NCBI GenBank assembly: GCA_029851415.1
Contig: CM056742.1
Coordinates: 84,000,748 to 84,064,747, forward strand
Direction: 5' to 3'
Source: Eretmocerus hayati
Taxonomy: Eukaryota > Arthropoda > Insecta > Hymenoptera > Aphelinidae
Length of the DNA stretch: 64,000 bases
In this document: positions 12,440-25,057 of the stretch, piece after piece
Layout: each line of letters opens with the position of its first letter
How positions within the stretch are numbered: position 1 is the stretch's first letter
Notes under the pieces: generated by a model
Database searches by the model: none
Told to the model about the DNA's origin: nothing
What the model saw: only the letters and a program-made list of their open reading frames with translations
Translations under genes and position numbers: made by a program

Positions 12440-12564
12440 ATAGTGACCCGCCACTCTCTAAGTATAGCTACAGCAAACCGCTCTCTAAGTATGCCTTCAA
12501 CTACTCCTCTCCCGATCTACCTTGCTGGTCCCAAGGTAAGGTGTCGGACTTCGAATCTGAGGCG
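12440..12564 (+). mobile_element. Second SINE-like copy, inverted and truncated
   Basis: The sequence matches the reverse complement of about 12227-12317 and stops just after the anticodon-like stem (loop CTTCGAA). The B-box part is missing. Confidence 0.5.
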
Positions 12565-12599
12565 AATTCTGGATTCCTAAATATTGTACATATTCACTA

Positions 12600-13035
12600 T
12601 TATCATATATTGATATATACATATATAAAAATACATAGACTATTACAAGTTATATTCATGAAAGTGATGATTACTGCTTAAATTGATAATGATATTGAAT
12701 TTCATGATGTTTTTCCTTTCGACATCCACATCCAAGAACCAGAATATCTTGAAGTTTACGATTAATAGCGTTGTAGCCTGTGTACAGACAATTGTTCTAT
12801 TTCATTCATTCATTTGTACATTTCCATAAATATTTCATACAAGTTTTGAAGGATAAGTTTATGTGTTTGTGGGGAATAGGCTTCCTGATTTATTGGAGAC
12901 CGTGGCTAAGCGCCATCTCTGACTATGGAAGCTTTCAACTTGCAAATTTTGGCTGGAGGCCTCCATTTGACTGAGGTTCGACAGAAGGTCAATTGCCTCT
13001 TACCTACTTTTGATAATATCTATATGTTTTCCAGA
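12600..13035. other. Non-coding AT-rich stretch
   Basis: No recognised feature. A 64-codon open frame at 12780-12974 shows no protein-like character. Confidence 0.35.
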
Positions 13036-13039
13036 ATTG

Positions 13040-14210
13040 GCAGAAGGCCATGTCTATGTAAGGTGACCAAGAAACCCCAAATTGATTTTACTGATTCGAT
13101 TGATTTTAGAATGACAATACTCAGTCTAGTCTTGGTCCTTTTAAATGATATTCGCACCCCGAAGGGGTGGCTCACTTGCACCCGGATGTATGATCAGGTG
13201 ACTAACTCTAGCGTGGCCGTTCACCGGGTGTTTGATGGGTGAACGCTTTCTATTAATGATGATTTCATCCGAATAAGTGTACTTCTATTTAGTTACCAAT
13301 GCAGCAATATGATGATTCTTGACCCTGCTTTTGATTCCTGGGGTTAGGTTCGATAGTTCCTGTTCCACTCTGGAGCGCGTCGACCTCCTCTCACGGTAGG
13401 TTGAGCCCGAATGACGCTTCATATGTACTTTCTCTATGATGTGGTCTCACCAGATGACGTCGGCGATCTCTTGGGAAACTATGTGTTTATGTATACCTAT
13501 CTTTAGTCACACAGTTGTCCTTTTCAAGCAGATATTTGCCAGAACTGTTTCTAAATAGGAATTTTATCCAATTTTGAGAAAATATTCATATTCAACGACT
13601 TTATAGTGGAATACGGATACAGTTTACGTGATATTCTTATTTAATCATGGTATAAGATAATTCGAAGAGAGACGAAAGGCCATGTCTACGTAGGGTGACC
13701 AGGGAACCCCAAATTGAATTTACTGACTAATTGATTTCATAATGACAATACTGAGTCTAGTCTTGATCCTTTAAAATGATATTTGCACCCTGAAAGGGTG
13801 GCCCACTGGCCCTCGGATGTGTGATGGGGTGACTAACTCTAGGGAGTCCGTTCACCTGATGTTTGATGGGTGAACGATTTCCATAAATGAGGATTTCATT
13901 CGAATAAGTGTGCTTCTATATACTGACCAATGCAGCAATATGATGATCCTTGACCCTGCTTTTGAAACCTGGGATTATACTCGAAAAATTCTCGTTCCAC
14001 TCTGGAGCGCGTCGATCTCCTCTTACGGTAGGTTGAGATCGACTGACGCTTCATATGTTCTTTCCCTATGATATGGTTTCACCAGGTGACGTCGGCGATT
14101 TCCTGGGAAACTATGTGACTATGCGTATGTATCTCTAGCTACACATTTGCTCTTTTTCAAGAGCATGTTCGGCAGAATTGTCCCAAAATGAGGATTTTAT
14201 TGGTAAAAAC
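13040..14210 (+). repeat. Tandem pair of about 640 bp repeats with a conserved hairpin
   Basis: Copy A (about 13040-13575) and copy B (about 13677-14210) are about 85% alike. Both hold an identical-stem hairpin, CGTTCACC pairing with GGTGAACG, at 13218-13245 and 13849-13876, and a shared block GGAGCGCGTCGA. No frame is open in both copies. Confidence 0.8.
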
Positions 14211-14890
14211 AGGACTATTATTCCACGCCCCAATGTGGGATATTGGGATGATCCCAACTACTGTACATATCACATTCTACTTATGTGAACTCTGCAATAC
14301 AGCTGAATTTTCATGTAACTGTTTCAGCTTTGTTTCTTAGCAGGGTGTTGAGGAAAACATGAAAATATTCCCTTCCTAGAGTTCACTAATTGAGATTTTG
14401 TGATTTTTGTTTGATAAACAGCATATTTTCAGGCCTTTTCCAAGAGGATTTTAGGGTGCAGTCCAGAAAATAATAAGAACATGTAACTGATTCTTTGAGA
14501 AACTGACTGCACTATCATTTTTTAATCAAAACAGTTCTTTCAGATCTGGTTCTTCAGCCCCCTTTGGATTCTGAGGCTAGACTCTAGAACTGGACGCGCG
14601 CTCACCCTAAAGATGGGAAAAATCGTTCGCGAAAAGGATAACAAAACAGATAAGAGCCTGAATGGAAATACATCGTATAAACATTTATTAAGGAATAACG
14701 ATGTATTTCAGAGAAGTCATCCAATATTTCGAACAATGAATCGTGATTTCGATTTGACTAATTTTGACTGATATTTCCCCATTCTCAATACACAATCCCA
14801 GCGATGAGAGGGATTATATGTATTACTCCCAGAGGGGTAAATAAATTGTTGGATTACAACGCAAGACAAATTTAATTTTTGTTGATACAC
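14210..14890. other. Non-coding stretch
   Basis: No recognised feature apart from a short self-complementary segment near 14245-14265. Confidence 0.35.
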
Positions 14891-14892
14891 TA

Positions 14893-15970
14893 GCGGTATT
14901 GCTTTGCTCACTAACGCTCGCTCGGCTTCATTTTATGCAGTCCGATTAATTCTTTAGAAGAATATCATGTTTTCTCTCAATCCTAAATCAAAGACTTGGT
15001 ATCAAATGATTTCGAGTGACACTCTTGAAGCTTCCGTCACAAATCCATTCAACATTTGCGGTATTGGCAGAGTTGGTACTACAACCAATTAACTTCTAAC
15101 GCAAAATCGACGAGAGCTGAGATAATTAGAAGTCAATCGAAACTTTGTATTCCCGGATCCCGCATACCGGGTCGCTCACGCGGGGTGAGTAAAATATCAT
15201 GTTTGTCATGAGTGGGCGCGTGCATGGATTGTTGGATGGATGAATATACGGATGGGTGGTCTGGTCTGGCCTGAACCGGTCGAGTACGGCCTGAGAGGTT
15301 TTTTACGGTATTGTTCGGTCAGGTTCGGTCTGTCGCAATCTTCCAAGGTTTTGTATGGTCCGGTACGGTCTAGTATGAGACCACTGAATTCAAAAGCAAA
15401 ATGTTCAATTCCACAAATGAACATACTTACATACCTTATACAAAGAGCGAGATGAGTACCGAATTTGCGAAGCCACTCAGAGACAATTCTGAACAACCGT
15501 GCCAGACCGTGCAAAACTGAACAAGATCGTAACAGACCGAACTAGGTCGAAAGAAACCATAGTAGACCTTTCACACCGTACTCGACCGGATCAGTTTATA
15601 CCAGACCATCCATCCACACACCCATCCATCCACCAAAATTCATGCGCCCACCCAAGACACCCGTTATATTTCACCACTCCTACGTGAGCAACTCAGTATG
15701 CGAGATCCGGAAATACAGAGTTTTGATTGGCTTTGAATTATTCCAACTCTTGTGACTTTCTCATCGAAGTCAAGAGGGTGTTGTAGTACCTACTTCACCG
15801 ATTCCGCAAATGTTGCAATGATTTATACGGAAGCTTCGAGGGATCCAATTGAATTAATTTGATGGTATTTTTTGGATAAAGATGAAGAGGAGACATGATA
15901 TTCTCGTATCGATTCGATCGTACTGAATAGACAGAAGCCGAGCGAGCGTTAGCGAGCAAGGCAATACCGC
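14893..15970. mobile_element. TA-flanked foldback/MITE-like element, 1.08 kb
   Basis: The ends are inverted copies beginning GCGGTATTGC, followed by a shared CTAACGCTCGCTCGGCTTC. Each end is preceded by TA (14891-14892 and 15971-15972). The arms run about 300 bp. The middle (15220-15620) is itself loosely self-complementary and rich in GGTCNGG/CCNGACC motifs. No transposase is present. TA flanks fit a Tc1/mariner-type non-autonomous element, but they are short evidence. Confidence 0.65.
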
Positions 15971-15988
15971 TAGTAGTATATTACGAAA

Positions 15989-16089
15989 CGACTTTGATTC
16001 TTTACGCACTGCTGGAAATTTTCACACACGAGGGTAAAGTGTTACTCGATCGTGTAAAGTTTCTGCCAGTGCGTAAAGTATCGAAGTCG
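15989..16089. repeat. Imperfect palindrome with 23 nt arms
   Basis: Arms 15989-16011 and 16067-16089 pair at 21 of 23 positions around TTTACGCACTG/CAGTGCGTAAA. The loop contains a second ACACGA/TCGTGT pairing. It adjoins the right end of the foldback element. Confidence 0.75.
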
Positions 16090-16559
16090 TGTCGCACGAT
16101 AACTCTCGCAATTTGATGTGCGTAAAGTTTTTCCTCACGCACCGAAAAAATGGTCTTCATGCACTAACCTTATGCACATGATTGCGAAAAATCATTTTTT
16201 GCACCCTGCCGTGCCCTTTTCGCACAATTGTCCATGCGTTTGACTGCATGCGTTTGAACGCATGACTGTCTGTACGTTGGTTGACTATATGTGCGCAAAA
16301 TCAGAGGAGAAAACAACGTAGTTCACCGAAGATTATCCGTAGTTCATTCCTCCAAAGGGAACAAGATCTAGTGGAAAATACACGCGATCTTGTAGCTGGC
16401 ACTCTGAGGTTCCGAACAACCTGCTGTTATTCTGCTTGGCTGTGGCGGAGCAACGTGCACGCCAGAACTGGCGCTCTGTGCACGGTCGGTAGGCATGGGT
16501 TGACGACCAGAAAGATCACTTTGAACCCGGGAGACTCCGGATTACGAGCATGGTGCACT

Positions 16560-17230
16560 CATGGGAGAGGCCTTCGGCGTATTACGCCGAGGAGTCCAGC
16601 CGAAGATCAAGCATTGGAAGAAGAAGTCCCTGCCGATGATTCTCGAATGTATATACAAGTTAATCCTGAGGAATTGCCGGAGATACCTGGATAGCTTAAT
16701 GTTGACTCAGCAGAAATTGTGCAATGGGCTGATGATGGCACGTTGCTTATGAACATCCCAAAAACGGTAGCGATGCTCTCTGTTTCTGTAGAATATTGCA
16801 TGCGGATTGAATTGGAATCATTACCACTCACCATCGTTGCTGGGTCATGAGAACCCTGCGCGATATGAGGGAAAACGTAGGAGTGAGTTCTCCAGGAGAT
16901 CCCTCGTGGAATGCTGATGAGGCTAGTTTCTGCTCGTCAATGCATGTGGTTTTGCATGAGCTGCGATATCGTGGGCAGTTTCGTCGACTGATGTGGAGGA
17001 AATGCTCGTTAATGCGCTGATACTACCTCACTCCGATTACGAGTGTTTAGGATACTATGATTTATCAGCCTATTCAGAAACGGAATTGCAGCGATTACTA
17101 AATACTTCTGGTCGGTTCATCTTTCATCGTCACCGTGACGCGACACTCACATCCTACTATGAACGTCATGTCAGCGATAGATATCTCTACCCCGCACACG
17201 GGGTCACTTATAACGTGTGCAACCCTATAA
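16560..17230 (+). pseudogene. Decayed LINE reverse-transcriptase fragment
   Basis: Short frames resemble a non-LTR RT in order. At about 16700-16790 is a segment reading VQWADDGTLL, like the catalytic A/Y-DD block. At about 16993-17200 is a C-terminal region with VNALILPHSDYECLGYYDLS and a later RFIF, typical of CR1/L2/jockey-type RT tails. Frames are broken by stops and shifts and no endonuclease is seen. It could be a remnant of the same superfamily as the LINE at 36.1-39.7 kb. Confidence 0.5.
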
Positions 17231-17259
17231 AATCATCACCACCGCTGCGCTGAAAGACT

Positions 17260-18120
17260 GGCATGAATCATTCAAGCCCTTAGACGAGGCGGTACAAAGA
17301 TCGAAGCGATTCAACTCGCCGAGAATGCACATTCACGTGAAAAACACAATAGCATAGGGAGTTTTTCTTTCGCAGGCGATGGTGGTTGAGAATCTACACC
17401 TGCTGCTTCCAGCCTGATTATTCTCATTGAAGCCATGAAAATTACCGTCAGTTCATTTTTCTCAGAGATAGACGTCCATGAGTATGTGAATCGTAGATCT
17501 CCATAAAATCATGTAATGCGTGGGCTTGGTTAATTGTTGATCTAAATTGAGTAGTTTTGATGGAAAGTTACCATAAATCCATCTCCCGAAAGTAATAATT
17601 GCAAGGTGGAACGTTGCAGCACGTTCCGTCTCACCTCACCGAAACTCTCGTCGTCACCTCGGGCCAAGTAAATCGAGGTCTGATTTTTTGTGTGTTCCAC
17701 TTTTTTGTCGAGCTTTGTCCGAGGTGACAAGGAGGAGACGACGACAGTATTCAAACGGGCTGATGGCTCCCGCCACCAGCGTGGTAGCAGCACCTTCCAG
17801 CCTATCAATCCGGGTAGTGCAGCGCTTGCGTGGGCTGGAGGAAGCCGCGCCGCACGTCGCCGGCCGGCAATTTCGGAATGGCGGCCGCCTCATGCAAACT
17901 TCCCTGTACATCGGTCCTCCAAAATTCGCCGTGTGCCCCAGGAATCGACCCAGTAAGGGTCTATTGATCTTGCCGCGTGCGAGGTACAGTTCTGTGAGCG
18001 ACAGAGTGTGAGTGACCAGACTTGTGCCAGCACCTGCGGACACGCGGCCTCCTCACACTATCGCATCTCGTCCAGGGCACCCATACCTGGGAGGGTGCCC
18101 CGGTCTGGGCTAGTAGAGAC
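17260..18120. other. GC-rich stretch before the LTR, no supported gene
   Basis: From about 17600 the DNA becomes GC-rich and several frames are open on both strands, none with recognisable protein features. A (GA)n run at about 18121-18149 marks the point where similarity to the 3' LTR begins. Confidence 0.4.
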
Positions 18121-18145
18121 CACGAGAGAGAGAGAGAGAGAGAGA

Positions 18146-18764
18146 GAGAGCTGCAGTAATTAGCAGCACAAGCAGCAGAGCAGCTACAGGGCAGCAGCAG
18201 TGCAGTGGTCCCCGTGAACACTCAAGCGTCGTCAACTGACGCTGTGAGTGGCCTATGACGTCTTCCCCAGTGCGCGTTCACCCTGGTCGCTGCCCTTCAG
18301 GCGCAGAGTCGTTTTGTTAGAGCCACCGGACGACCTATCCCCCAGCTTCCGACGTGGTAAGCTCTCTTCCCGCGGCTTCATCGTGTCGTCACCGGTCCTC
18401 CGGATTGTCCGCGCATAACTTGGCATGCTCATCTTGGCCATAATGGGCCACGCGGGTCGTTGCCACGGCCGTTTTGCGTGTTCACTTTGACTTCCGGAGT
18501 CGAAGGGGCAAGGAATTGGAAAGAGACGGGTCGGCCGGCTGGGGATAGCGTCCTCCCCTCTCGAGTTAGCTCCGCTCATAATGTATATGGGCAATTCCGT
18601 CGAAACAGTACAGTGATAATTTCAGCCGATGTATATGGGTGTTTTCGCGGCGAAGTGGATTTTTGATTCTGGAAGTTATTGACAGATAATGGACAGATAA
18701 ATCGTTTGATAGACAATTCCGCCACAGGAGGCGCTGTAAGTAGGTTATTGGCCTTCGTGCCTTG
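18146..18764 (+). repeat. 5' LTR, truncated on its left side
   Basis: About 85-90% identical to 28528-29144, beginning just inside a (GA)n run at CTGCAGTAATTAGCAGCA and ending near CGTGCCTTGA. The left part present in the 3' copy (28366-28527) is absent here, so the 5' end was lost or replaced at the GA tract. Confidence 0.75.
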
Positions 18765-18766
18765 AA

Positions 18767-20520
18767 GTGAACCTAACAGCGGTAGGAAGTAATGACAGTT
18801 CGGATGGCGACGCTGAGTATATCTGCCAACAACGTAACCGGTTGCAGGGCTTGCGTAGTAACCAGGCCACCAACAAGGTGCCATCTAACACACTACCGCC
18901 GGTGCTACGCAACAGCGACTGCGTGAAAATCACCGAGAACAAGTACGAGCCACGTTACCAATGCACGCCGGAGCAGAAAAGCAAGGGCCTACGCGACAAG
19001 CATCGGTACCTGAGCAATCTTTATCCCAAATCCGCCACTCACAGGCCAAAGATCAAAGCACTCGCCGTGATTGATTCTCGGGTTCGTCCAGCAGCGATGA
19101 ATGGGAAATGGAGACACCGGTGTCAAGGAGGTCCCGGCCCAAGGGCCGAAAAATTATGTCGGAAGAGCAGAAGACGTCTGAGCATATAGTGCAGGTAATA
19201 AAGACGTTCGCCAGCTGGGAGATTTCGTTTGATGGGGAACCAAAGGGCCGTGAGGCTGAAGAGTTTCTAGCCTCCGTGAAGGAATGCATGGACGCAATCG
19301 ACCTATCCGATGCAGAAGTCTTAGCAGCCATGCCAAGCGTGTTTACCGATCGAGTGCGCACGTGGTATCGTTCGCATTGTAGAACGATCGCCGAGCATTG
19401 TGAAACGAACCTGGAGATATTTCAAGCGAGCTCTTTGCGATCAGTATGTCGGTCCCGTGGACCATCAGGATTCGATGGAAAAGTTATGTTGCCGTACGCA
19501 GGGGAAAAATGAACGAATCGCGCCGTATCTCACTTGTATCCGCCTTATCGTAGGGCATTTCAAGCATCCGCCGAACTTGAAATGCCCTACGCCCGGAAGT
19601 GGTCTTTAATATCGTGATACGGGATTTGAGACCGGGAGTCCGCCGATACTCAGAAACTAAGGACGTGAGAACACTTACGGAGATGCAATACTATGGCAAG
19701 GAGTTTGAGAAACAGTTGGAGTGGGACGCGCAATATATAGCTCCGCCATCGCAGAACGAATCCCGCATTCCGGGTGCGGCCTACCAAGGCTCGGCTAGCG
19801 CCCCAAAGGAGTTGGCTGCGACCGAGTTGGAAGATGCCACTGGGCAGGTCGCTGGATTGACGATTGGAAATAAACCCGAAGCGATGGCACCGGAGTCTGA
19901 GCCGCCACCTGCCACCACCCCAGCAAACCCTTCCAACGCCAATAGCGGCCAAGAAGACAAGGAAAGGGGTAAGAGGGGGGTGAGAAGAATGAAAATGGGG
20001 CGAGTGCAGGTGAAGCAGTGGAGACCGCTGCAGTGACGACTAACGCCACGGAACCCGCCAGCACTCCCGCTCTCCCACGGCTTCCGTAATTCCAACGCCT
20101 ACGCCACCAGCGCCGCAACCGGGACCATGGGGTTACCCTTAGGGATATCCGCCCTACCCGTATTGGCAGATACTAGGTGCGTCTGGAATGCGAAGGAATG
20201 CGAGCGCTGCGAGTGCAGAGAGTATGCAGAGACGTCAAGAACAGTGGACACGGGGAGCGAGCTTCAACTGCAACGAAACTGGCCATCTCTCGCGCGAGTG
20301 TCCAACCCGTCAATGGTACACTTGCCACGCCACGAGCCACGTTTTTTACGAGTGTCCAAAAAGAAACGAAAAATGCCAAGGTTGCGGAAAGGTTGGATAT
20401 TCAGTTAAGACATGCCCAAATCGTAAATGGGGATTGAAGTATTTGGGGAACGGGCCCGCGGGGGCGCAGAGGGGGGGGGGCCTCCTGCTCCCCAGAATTC
20501 GAAGTGAAGAGCGGACGTGA
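18767..20520 (+). pseudogene. Gypsy gag, broken
   Basis: A capsid-type helical segment spans about 19108-19609 across a frame change (WYRSH and KNERIAPYLTCIR motifs). A proline-rich linker follows (19740-19990), then two to three zinc knuckles at about 20260-20440, seen as CNETGHLSREC and CQGCGKVGYSVKTC in one frame. At least three frame changes separate these blocks. Gag packages the element RNA; this copy cannot make it intact. Confidence 0.7.
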
Positions 20521-21089
20521 TGAAGCGCCAGTGATGCTTGATGCAGACAACCCCGCGGGTGAGGGAGGTCAACAGCGAGTTTGGTAACTTGAATCCATCT
20601 CGACTGGTAGGAAGCGACTGGACCACTAGCGACGACGATGAAGGAACGCCTCACCTGAACACCGAGGGGAATCACGCAGCAGATTCCGCGGAATCTGACT
20701 CGAATCCACTCCCGTCAAAGGAATCGCACGAAGTAGAGATGACTCCGGTGATGGGTGCCATACGCGAACCCTCACTGACAACAAAAAAAAGTGACGCTGA
20801 CGATGTGGATAGGGGAGTGGACGGGGAAGATAGGGGACAACGTGAGACTGATCACCTCACAGACGTGCCCAGAATTGACCTGAAAACGCCAGGCCGCGAG
20901 GAGAGAGATGTCGCCGATACACCAAGCCTAGAAGGAACTCGAACGGGGGACGCCCCAGCCGACGCCATCAGGGCGGGAGTCGAAACTTGGAGTCAGGAAG
21001 GAATTGCAGATGGACCCACCACACAAGTCGCACCTCGTAACTTCGCCGAGGTCATCTTGGAAGTCATTCATAGCGTTGTATGGCCCTAG

Positions 21090-21640
21090 AGCGCAAGTAT
21101 CCTTCGTCGGACCAAAAATCGCAAAATTCTATGAGAAACGCTTTTTTCACAAGCGAAGCGTGTTGAGAGGACCCGTGGACAAGAACGTCACCCAAGCATT
21201 GGGACTGTTGAAGATGAGTATGGAAATTGATGGGCGTTCCGGAACCACTGTGATGGATGCAGTACACGACACATTGTACGACATAGTCTTGGGAATGGAT
21301 TTTATGAACGCGTGGAAATCCGACTCACAAAATGCCGATGGGCAATGGAGAATACTCCAAGGAAACTATCGCAATTTCGCAGGACGCCGAAGAGAAGAAC
21401 CAAAAAACCGAATATACGCCGAGTGTGCAGGACTGGTCGTAGTCGAAGAGGGGGGCAAGGCCCATCTCGAAGCAGTGGTGCGTGAGACGACCGCCGAGGC
21501 TGCGGGTGAAGTCGGACGAACAAATCGTGGGGTTCACAGTATTGAACTGATAGATTTCACTCCTGTCTGCTACCATTCGCGACGCCTCTCTCCCAAGATG
21601 CTCGAGATTGCAAGGGAGAAGGTCAAAGCCATGTACGGCT
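21090..21640 (+). pseudogene. Gypsy protease region and start of RT
   Basis: An aspartic-protease C-terminal block (VLGMDFMNAW) lies at about 21288-21317. The frame then runs to the N-terminal approach of RT (SPKMLEIAREKVKAMYGL) and stops because a piggyBac-type element begins at 21644. The DSG-type catalytic site of the protease is not clearly visible upstream. Confidence 0.6.
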
Positions 21641-21643
21641 TAA

Positions 21644-22596
21644 CCCGTAAAGACACCTAGGGGTGTACCACACCCCAGACCATTTTTAACATTCAAATTC
21701 GGCCGCCGAACTTTTGATATCATACCTGTGGCGCCATCTCCCGTTAGTTCGGATGTGCGGAGCGTTCGAAATTTTTGTGGTGTGTACTGCACCCCTAAGG
21801 GGGTTGGGTTGCCAAAACATTTATGATTTAGCTTCTCTTCTTATTCAATCATGGCCACTGGACATCAGAAATCATGCATGTCACCCCGTCGGCTATCATA
21901 TCGGATGTAACACTACATATCCGCGGTGTCATTAGGGCTCGAGAGCGCCCCGGTAGGCGAGGATAAAAGTACGTAGGTACCCATGGGGAACCGGTAAGTT
22001 TCACTGCATGTGTAGTGACGTCACCAAAACGTTTGCGAAACGACCTTGGTGGTGCAGAGTACCCCAATGAAGTTTCCTCATCATTGAGAATTTGTTTTGA
22101 TACAAATTCAATGTATTTTCAATGAATGCCAGCAAGTAGAAAAGAATGTCATCTGTCAAGATAGCTCTCTTAGACGTATGCTACATAAGTGCCAATTTTC
22201 CAAATTTTGGCACTTTTTCACTCAGTAATTAGGGAAAATGAATATATTCCTGCGCAGAATCATGATCGCAATGATATTTATCCATCAGTATATGATCATA
22301 CGAGTATAACCCCATAAGAATTTTTGAAAAAGGTTGAAATTGGAGGATTTCATGTAATTTTTGAGTGAAAAAGCCAAAATTTGAAAAAAAAACTTCACCA
22401 TCAAATTCCCATGCGGGAATGGTCAAATGTGTTATAAAGGTCATGGGTATTTTGAAAATGATGTTCAAAAACACCCTCTAACAAGATTCGGATCGATGTC
22501 TCGATTCGAATGCGAATGAGAGAAAGTTTTCAGCGTGGGGTGTGGCACACCCCATAGGGGGGTTACGTCATTTTTCGGAAGTGGGGGCTTTAAGGG
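21644..22596. mobile_element. Non-autonomous piggyBac-type element
   Basis: The element is flanked by TTAA on both sides (21640-21643 and 22597-22600). The termini are inverted repeats of about 13 bp, CCCGTAAAGACAC on the left and CCCTTAAAGCCCC on the right. An inner inverted repeat of about 20 bp (GGGGTGTACCACACCCC and its partner) lies next to the left TIR but about 25-31 bp inside the right TIR, the asymmetric layout known for piggyBac. No transposase is encoded. Removing it with one TTAA restores the host RT frame. Confidence 0.85.
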
Positions 22597-22600
22597 TTAA

Positions 22601-24982
22601 AACGCATCCGCCCATGTCAGAGCGCTTGGAGCAGTGGTCAAGTGTTGATCAGAAAGTCAGAAGGTACCTACCGCTTCTGCATCAACTACAGGGATTTGAA
22701 TAATAAGACAAAAAAGGACACGTACCCCCTTTCCAACATGGACTCCATCTTGGATAAGCTGCGGAAGGTGAAGTACCTGTCAGAAATAGACTTGGAGGGC
22801 GCGTATCATCATATTCCGGTAGCGGAGGAGTGCCAGGAGTATACCTGTTTCAGCCTATCCGGCGTTGGCTCCTGGTGCTGGTGCGTCATGCCCTTCGGGC
22901 TCTGTAACGCCCCCGCAATCTGGCAGCACATGATCGATGAAATCCTAGGTCCTGAGCTAGAACCTTTCATCTTCGTTTTCCGACGATCTAATTATAGCAA
23001 CGGACCCGTATGAAGCCCATGAGAAGTACCTGAAGATAGTGTTGGAATGACTTGTAAATGCCGGACTCCAGATAAATCCGGAAAAATGTCAAATTTACTG
23101 TGGCGAGGTGAATTATCTCGGCTTCACCTTGGACTCCGAAGGCCTTCGCCCAGATCCCGAAAAGGTAACGCCAGCACAAGAATCCCCTCCGCTGAGGAAC
23201 CTGCGACAATTGCGATCGTTCCTGGAGATGGTGACGTGGTACTCAAGATTTGTCGACCACGCCTCGGTTCTGGGGTGAAGTCCAGCAAGAAGCATTTGAC
23301 AAACTGAAACAGGCCTGAACGAGCGCCCCGGTGTTCGCTAGACCTGATTTTCCAAAAACGTTCGCCATACAGACCGATGCATCCGCCCATAACTTGGGAG
23401 CCGTGCTGACCCGAAAAGGGGAAGACGGTGAATACCCTATTGTCTACCTGAACAGTCTTTCGCTGACAGAGCAAAATCATACGTCAGTGAGACAGAGCTA
23501 CTAGCGGTGGTCTGGTCGATCAAGAAGCTACGACCCTACATTGAGAGGTACCAGTTTCAAGTGATAATGGATCACAGCGCCCTGAACTGGCTCCAAAATC
23601 TGGAAGATCCAACTGTCCGTCTCGCTCACTGGGCACTCGAACTCCAGAATTGGGATTTTGAAGTGATAAACCGGAGTGGGAAGCCCATAAGGTGCCAGAT
23701 CGCCTGTCGCGAATAAACGAGCCAGAGAAAGCGGAAGTCGGAGCAGAAGAAGCAGTAGACGAGACGACAAATGCCGTGGATCCAATGACAACCAAAATCC
23801 GATGTTCCGCCGATGACGCGAAGATGAATTCCGAATACTTGAAGCTGGCTGAAAGGATTCGCATGAATCCGAACCAGTTCAAGAATTGGAGGGAGGTGGA
23901 CGGCTTGATGTATCATCATAGCCATAACAAGCTCATTGACCCAATCACATTTCCAGAAGAAAAATGGAGACTTGTCGTGCCAGTCCCTAAGAGACGTGAC
24001 CCTCTAGAGCAAGCTCATTGCCTCGGTTCGTGAAAGAGTGTCAATTGTGCCAACAATACAAGATGCCACAAACAGGCCCGCTTGGCCACATGGGAAACAG
24101 AGTAGTCGAACGACCATGGTCCGTCATTTCCGCTGATTTAATGGAATTTCCGCCCAGCAAAAAGGGGTTCACGTACTTGTTGGTCATACATAAGACTTGT
24201 TCACACGCTGGATAGAGGTGAAACCGTTGAGACGCGCCGAGGGTAAGGCAGTAGCTTCCGCAGTTGAGTAATTCATTCTCTTTCGATGGGAGACGCCAAT
24301 GTACTTCCTCGCCGATAATGGCGGAGGATCCGATAACAAAATCGTGGACGCCATGTTGGAAGAACACGGAGTGCGCCACGTCAAGACGCCACCATATTGT
24401 CCGTTAGCAAATCCCACCTAAAGATCAAACAAGACATTCAAGACGATGATCTCTGAATTCGTCAAGAATGATCATCGCAACTGGGATGACCATGACCATG
24501 AGTTCCGCCATGCGATCAACACTGCAGTGCAGTCAAGCACAAAAGTTCCGCCAGCGTTTCTCAATTTTGGACGTCATTCCACCCCGGTGAAAAGTTAACA
24601 CCGTGAACTGAAAGGTGAGAAACTGATCGAGGAGATGGGAGTCCACGACTGGACAGATCGGATGGAGCACCTAGAGGCGTTGCGTGAGCTCGTCGTCCAC
24701 CATAACGCTGGAAGTCGGGCAAAACAAGCCGAGACATACAACGAAGGTAGGAAGAACTTCACGTTCAACGTCGGGGATGTGGTGGGAAGGGAAACGCATT
24801 CCCTATCCAACGCGGCGAACCGGTTTAACCCGGACTCAGCTCCAAAATACGAGGGTCCGCTGACCATAGTAAAAGTCGAATCTCCGGTCGTTTACGTGAC
24901 GGAGGGACCCACTGGCCAACGAACTGCTCCGGCCCACATCTCCCACCTGAAACGTTGGATCCCACCCCAAAAAAATAGCTAG
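22601..24982 (+). pseudogene. Gypsy pol: RT, RNase H and integrase, broken
   Basis: RT (about 22640-23040) shows GTYRFCINYRDLN, YPLSNMDSILDKL and MPFGLCNAPA. The catalytic block has a frameshift at about 22978-22984, so SDDLIIAT appears only in the next frame. RNase H (about 23370-23700) shows a TDASAHNLGAVL block and HSALNWLQ. The integrase zinc-binding part (CQLCQQYK) is near 24030 and a DLMEFPPS block near 24140. A C-terminal domain (24635-24982) has FNVGDVV, YEGPLTIVK and HISHLKRW. Several shifts and stops make it inactive. The enzymes would copy and integrate the element. Confidence 0.8.
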
Positions 24983-25057
24983 ATGCATGAGTAGAGATTC
25001 CGCCATCCGCCTCAATGAAGAGTAAAGAAAAGGCTCTTGTTCTGCTTCTTTGCAGGC

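Noticed and set aside
17654..18043. Several open frames of 90-130 codons on both strands in GC-rich DNA
   Set aside because: Few stops are expected in GC-rich sequence; frames overlap on both strands and none resembles a known family.
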